Assembly: GCA_026929865.2 (NCBI GenBank)
Contig: CM049400.1
Location: 18,551,001 to 18,615,000 of the forward strand
Direction of reading: 5' to 3'
Length of the DNA: 64,000 nt
Origin: Hyperoplus lanceolatus
Lineage: Eukaryota > Chordata > Actinopteri > Uranoscopiformes > Ammodytidae
In this document: in pieces, positions 1 to 64,000 of the stretch
How the letters are laid out: each line of letters opens with the position of its first letter
How positions within the stretch are numbered: position 1 is the stretch's first letter
Position numbers and translations under genes: made by a program
Notes under the pieces: generated by a model
Seen by the model: only the letters and a program-made list of their open reading frames with translations
Told to the model about the DNA's origin: nothing
Databases searched by the model: none

Positions 1-60807
<60,807 letters not shown>

Positions 60808-61021
60808 TGTAAATTAAAAAAAAGAAAAAAAGAAAAATGTGGGGGGAAATTCCCCGGCGTGCGTCAACACCAAATGTACTGCGCTCCCCTTCGCCGCCGA
60901 TGAGTGGGAGCGGTGTGTAGGAGCAGCGTGAGTGGCAGACTGTCGCTCCCTCACAGATTAACGAACCCTGACGCCTCTAATCTGATCGCCCAGCTATCCA
61001 GCGCTCTAACAGGTACTGGAG

Positions 61022-61026
<5 letters not shown>
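60808..61026 (-). promoter_or_regulatory. cacna2d1: 5'UTR / promoter-proximal CpG-rich region of cacna2d1
   Basis: About 200 bp just upstream of the start codon is visibly richer in G+C and CpG than the surrounding AT-rich sequence. It contains GCCGCCGATG, GGCGTGCGTC and a palindrome GGGGAAATTCCCC (60843-60855) that fits the NF-kappaB site consensus. Next to the ATG the coding strand carries a T-rich tract. No TATA box is obvious. The transcription start is not determinable from sequence alone. Confidence 0.5.

Positions 61027-61081
<55 letters not shown>
61027..61081. repeat. (CT)n / (GA)n microsatellite upstream of exon 1
   Basis: About 27 perfect CT units. On the coding strand of cacna2d1 this is a GA tract about 220 bp upstream of the start codon, at the outer edge of the CpG-rich block. 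GA tracts near promoters often bind GAGA-type factors or keep nucleosomes away; here this is only inference. Confidence 0.9.
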
Positions 61082-61083
<2 letters not shown>

Positions 61084-61787
61084 CTATTTTACACACAGAC
61101 ATACACGCACACACCTTGTGTCCACCCTCCTATTCAATGTGTCAAAGAAAAAAAAAACATGTTCCTGTTATCTTGTCATCGTGACTTGACCTAATGCAAT
61201 TAGAATTCAGAATGATTTCTATTCATAATGAGATCTAATAGTTGGAGAGCTACAAAATGAGGATGATATTTCAAAATAATTGTGATCTTTTTTTCAGGTG
61301 AACAGCATCTTTTTTTTTTGTTCTCTATAAAGAAACCTGTGCCTTACAGAGGGTCTGAGTACAGATACAAGCACACATACAAGCGCATGTATGCTGAATA
61401 CAGAAGCAGGTTTGGCTCTAGTGCCCCACAACCTTCCAATTCCAACAACCTGGAGGGAAGGGATAATTTACTGGGTTTGCATGTGTAATCTTTGGCAGTC
61501 ACTATCATTCATACTGGGACATGAGCGGCAGCAAGCAGGTCAACTGTCCCACATGGGAGTGAGTGCTATTAGTGTGGCCTATCTATTGATTCTCTACTGT
61601 AAAATCGTTTGAACAAAAAACAGTAAAACCCCAATAAACATCAGTGTCATCAATCATACCTGTTCTATAAGATTGACATTGCAGCGATGAGCCGCACATC
61701 ATAATATAACCGCTGCAGTATCTAAAACCACAGTTTCTGTCATAATTTTAAAATCAAAAAGCTTGAAACCATTTAATTGATTGAATA

Positions 61788-61880
<93 letters not shown>

Positions 61881-61881
61881 A

Positions 61882-61923
<42 letters not shown>

Positions 61924-62788
61924 TGGCCTGTAGGGAGGGCAGGGCAGCACAAGCAGGATGCCTGGGGATTTGGTTATCAATCGTTGCTTGGCAACCACAC
62001 ACCATCTCTTGTGTCTTCACCCTCCCCTCCTCACTCACACACCCTCCCCCGTTTCTCTCTTTGTCTCTCCCATCACCACCTCTCCCCCTGCTCTCACTGT
62101 ATCGCACTGTTGCTCTTCCGCCTTCCTCAGTTTCTCCACTGTTCTCACCCCCCTCCACTCCCTGTCATATCGCTGTCTTCACATTCTCTCTCACTGCACC
62201 GTTCACTCACACTCATTTTCCCCCAGCAGAGGAACAGATCCACACGCTGATGGGATGGAGACAAGTAAATGAGCGGTGAGAACTGGAGAGGTTAAGTGGA
62301 GGGCTGGGACATAATAGCATCTGCAGAGCTCCCCATTCAATTCTTTTGATTAATTGGGAACACATTTTATATCAACCCGAATAGAAAGAGGTGTCAGACT
62401 AATGCCTGGGCTTATTCACATCTCGCCATCTAGAGTCTAAGAAATTGATATTAGAAAAAGAAAAGAAAAAACAAAGACCAGAATAAACACATACAGTATA
62501 CGACACATGTCTTTAAACATTTGAATGGGTATATGAATATAATAACATGATATCCTTTCTTAAAAGGATGAACCACCTGTTGACATGGACGTCTCTGGTA
62601 ATGTGTTAATGCACCACTGGTTAAATATGATTTATACTGTACAGCAAAGGTTGAGTTTATTAAATAAAGCACACTGCCATCTGGTGTTAAATCATTTCAA
62701 TCACAAGAATAAATGGCTGAACATAATGATACTACTACTACTTACACTCATTTGGAACATAATTTGACCATGTTTCTAACAGATGTTA

Positions 62789-62796
<8 letters not shown>
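61082..62796. other. Upstream flank of cacna2d1 without a supported gene
   Basis: Apart from the (GT) tract, it holds a C/T-rich stretch (about 62000-62230, TCTCTC and CCTCC runs) and ordinary AT-rich sequence. The ORFs here are short and follow the simple-sequence composition, so none is called. Confidence 0.7.
61790..61923. repeat. (GT)n microsatellite upstream of the gene
   Basis: About 65 GT units with GCATGTGC and GTAT interruptions, about 1 kb upstream of the start codon. Confidence 0.95.

Positions 62797-62867
<71 letters not shown>
62797..62867. repeat. (TA)n microsatellite
   Basis: About 35 TA units, pure, immediately before the CCTAAGTCAC-motif region. Confidence 0.95.
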
Positions 62868-62871
<4 letters not shown>

Positions 62872-63034
62872 TTATCGTCACCCTCTTAAAATAATGGCCT
62901 AAGTCACTTTTTTGCCAAAATGATTTTCTTGCCTAAATCAGCTCCTTGTGATGCTGGCCACCTCTGGTAAAACTCTCAGCATCCTCAGTTGAACGGATCA
63001 TGAGATATCACCCCTTTAGTGTAATGGCCTATGT

Positions 63035-63890
63035 CAGGGGTCGGCAACCCGCGGCTCTGGAGCCGCATGCGGCTCTTTGGCGCTGCCCTGGTGGCTCCCT
63101 GGAGCTTTTTCAAAAATGTTTGAAAATGGAAAAAGATGGGGGAGGGAAATATAATTTTTGTTTTAATATGGTTTCTGTAGGAGGACAAACATGACACAAA
63201 CATTCTCAACGTTTTCCAATGCTGTAAAAATGTGTAGAATAAATATTAAATATCAACATTTCTGTCACCCTAGATTTGCGTCATAGCCTGCGACACACGT
63301 TTCTATCAGCAGGGCGGGATGCCAGGCAGGTGGCTGTCGTAAACAAATCGGCGGCTGTGTGATGGGCCATGGATCCCAAAGGGAAAAAGAGAAGAATAAC
63401 AGAGGAGAACAGAGGTTTCAACGTTTCTTGGACCGAATCATTTGCATTCATTGCTAATGCGGAAGGATTGCCTGAATGTTTGCTCTGTAGCGAGAAGTTG
63501 TCAAATAACAAAAAGAGTAATGTGGAAAGACATTTCCAGGGAAGGCATGCTACATTTGCAGCCGAGTACCCAGTTGGGAGTGAGAGAAAAAGTGCGATTG
63601 CATTACTTCTGGAGAAATTAGAGGAGCGCAAAAATAGATTTAAGAAGTGGATTGCATCTCCAAACTCCACTACTGCTGCAAGTTTTGTTGCAACCCGGGA
63701 GATAATAAAGCGTGGAAAACCGTTCACAGATGGTGACTACATGAAGGAGTCGTTCATCAACATATCAGAACACCTATTTGCAGATTTCAAAAACAAAACC
63801 GAGATAATACAGAAAATCAAAGACATGCCTCTCTCCGCTAAGACAGTGAAGGAAAGGGCCATTAAAATGGCAGGCAACATCACCTAATTC
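63035..63890 (+). mobile_element. Broken hAT transposon with BED-finger transposase N-terminus
   Basis: Begins with a hAT-style terminus CAGGGGTCGGCAACCCGCGG. An ORF at 63369-63887 (172 aa) starts MDPKGKKRRI and contains a BED-type zinc finger ECLLC...ERHFQGRH (Cx2C-x14-Hx4H). It goes on to SAKTVKERAIKMAGNIT, as in hAT/ZBED-like transposases of the Charlie kind, then stops abruptly. Family proteins are several times longer, so the catalytic half is gone. No matching right terminus is present. Left flank GCCTATGT recurs nearly unchanged at 63907-63914. Confidence 0.8.
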
Positions 63891-63925
63891 ACACTCTTGA
63901 CATAGGCCCTATGTCAAGAGTGTGA
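63889..63925. repeat. Perfect 18-bp-arm palindrome next to the broken hAT
   Basis: TCACACTCTTGACATAGG and its exact reverse complement CCTATGTCAAGAGTGTGA are separated by one base. It lies exactly where the hAT copy breaks off. It is followed by three more copies of a GTGACTTAGGC-type motif in alternating orientation. Confidence 0.85.
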
Positions 63926-64000
63926 CTTAGGCCATTTTATTTAGCCTAAGTCACTAGACGGAGTGACTTAGGCAATTTTATAAGCGTTTCAAAATGGCGG

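Noticed and set aside
63000-63727. ORFs on the minus strand opposite the hAT transposase
   Set aside because: Shadow frames of the plus-strand BED-finger ORF, which has clear family features.

Overview
The window looks like ray-finned fish (teleost) DNA. It has compact GT-AG introns, very dense CA/GT microsatellites, and typical fish repeats: a Tc1-like transposon, hAT-type elements, LINE copies with fish-type 3' ends and a tRNA-headed SINE. I see no prokaryotic-style genes, no rRNA and no CRISPR array.

Almost the whole window is one host gene on the minus strand: the calcium-channel auxiliary subunit alpha-2/delta, closest by recalled sequence to CACNA2D1. I could place 37 coding exons by hand, from the start codon at 60805-60807 (signal-peptide exon) down to an exon ending at 960. 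They join in one unbroken frame of 3123 nt (1041 codons), and every junction keeps GT-AG and phase. A likely final exon, carrying the GPI-anchor region, begins at position 9 and runs off the left edge. Two further candidate alternative exons were found: a 60-nt cassette at 16390-16449 and a 9-nt microexon at 10390-10398. Both sit where mammalian CACNA2D1 is known to be alternatively spliced.

Layout, right to left (gene direction). 61.1-64.0 kb is the upstream flank, with microsatellites and a rearranged hAT element. 60.7-61.1 kb is the CpG-rich promoter/5'UTR and exon 1. 55.7-56.1 kb holds exons 2-3. 42.8-55.7 kb is a 12.8 kb intron with microsatellites, a TTAA-flanked transposon and a foldback MITE at its left edge. 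40.9-42.8 kb holds exons 4-6. 32.1-40.9 kb is an intron with a hAT element and a LINE split by a second TTAA-flanked element. 30.1-32.1 kb holds exons 7-10 (start of the VWA domain, with the RRR and MIDAS motifs). 12-25 kb holds exons 11-22, with intron 12 carrying a LINE interrupted by a fold-back Tc1. 1-10 kb holds exons 23-37 (rest of the Cache region, the alpha2/delta cleavage region and the delta peptide).

No second host gene was found. The most unusual signals are long dinucleotide repeats lying directly against splice sites, notably (TG)61 eight bases from the exon 32 acceptor, and several transposons with odd architecture. I did not find a convincing new multi-gene biological system, and I say so rather than force one.
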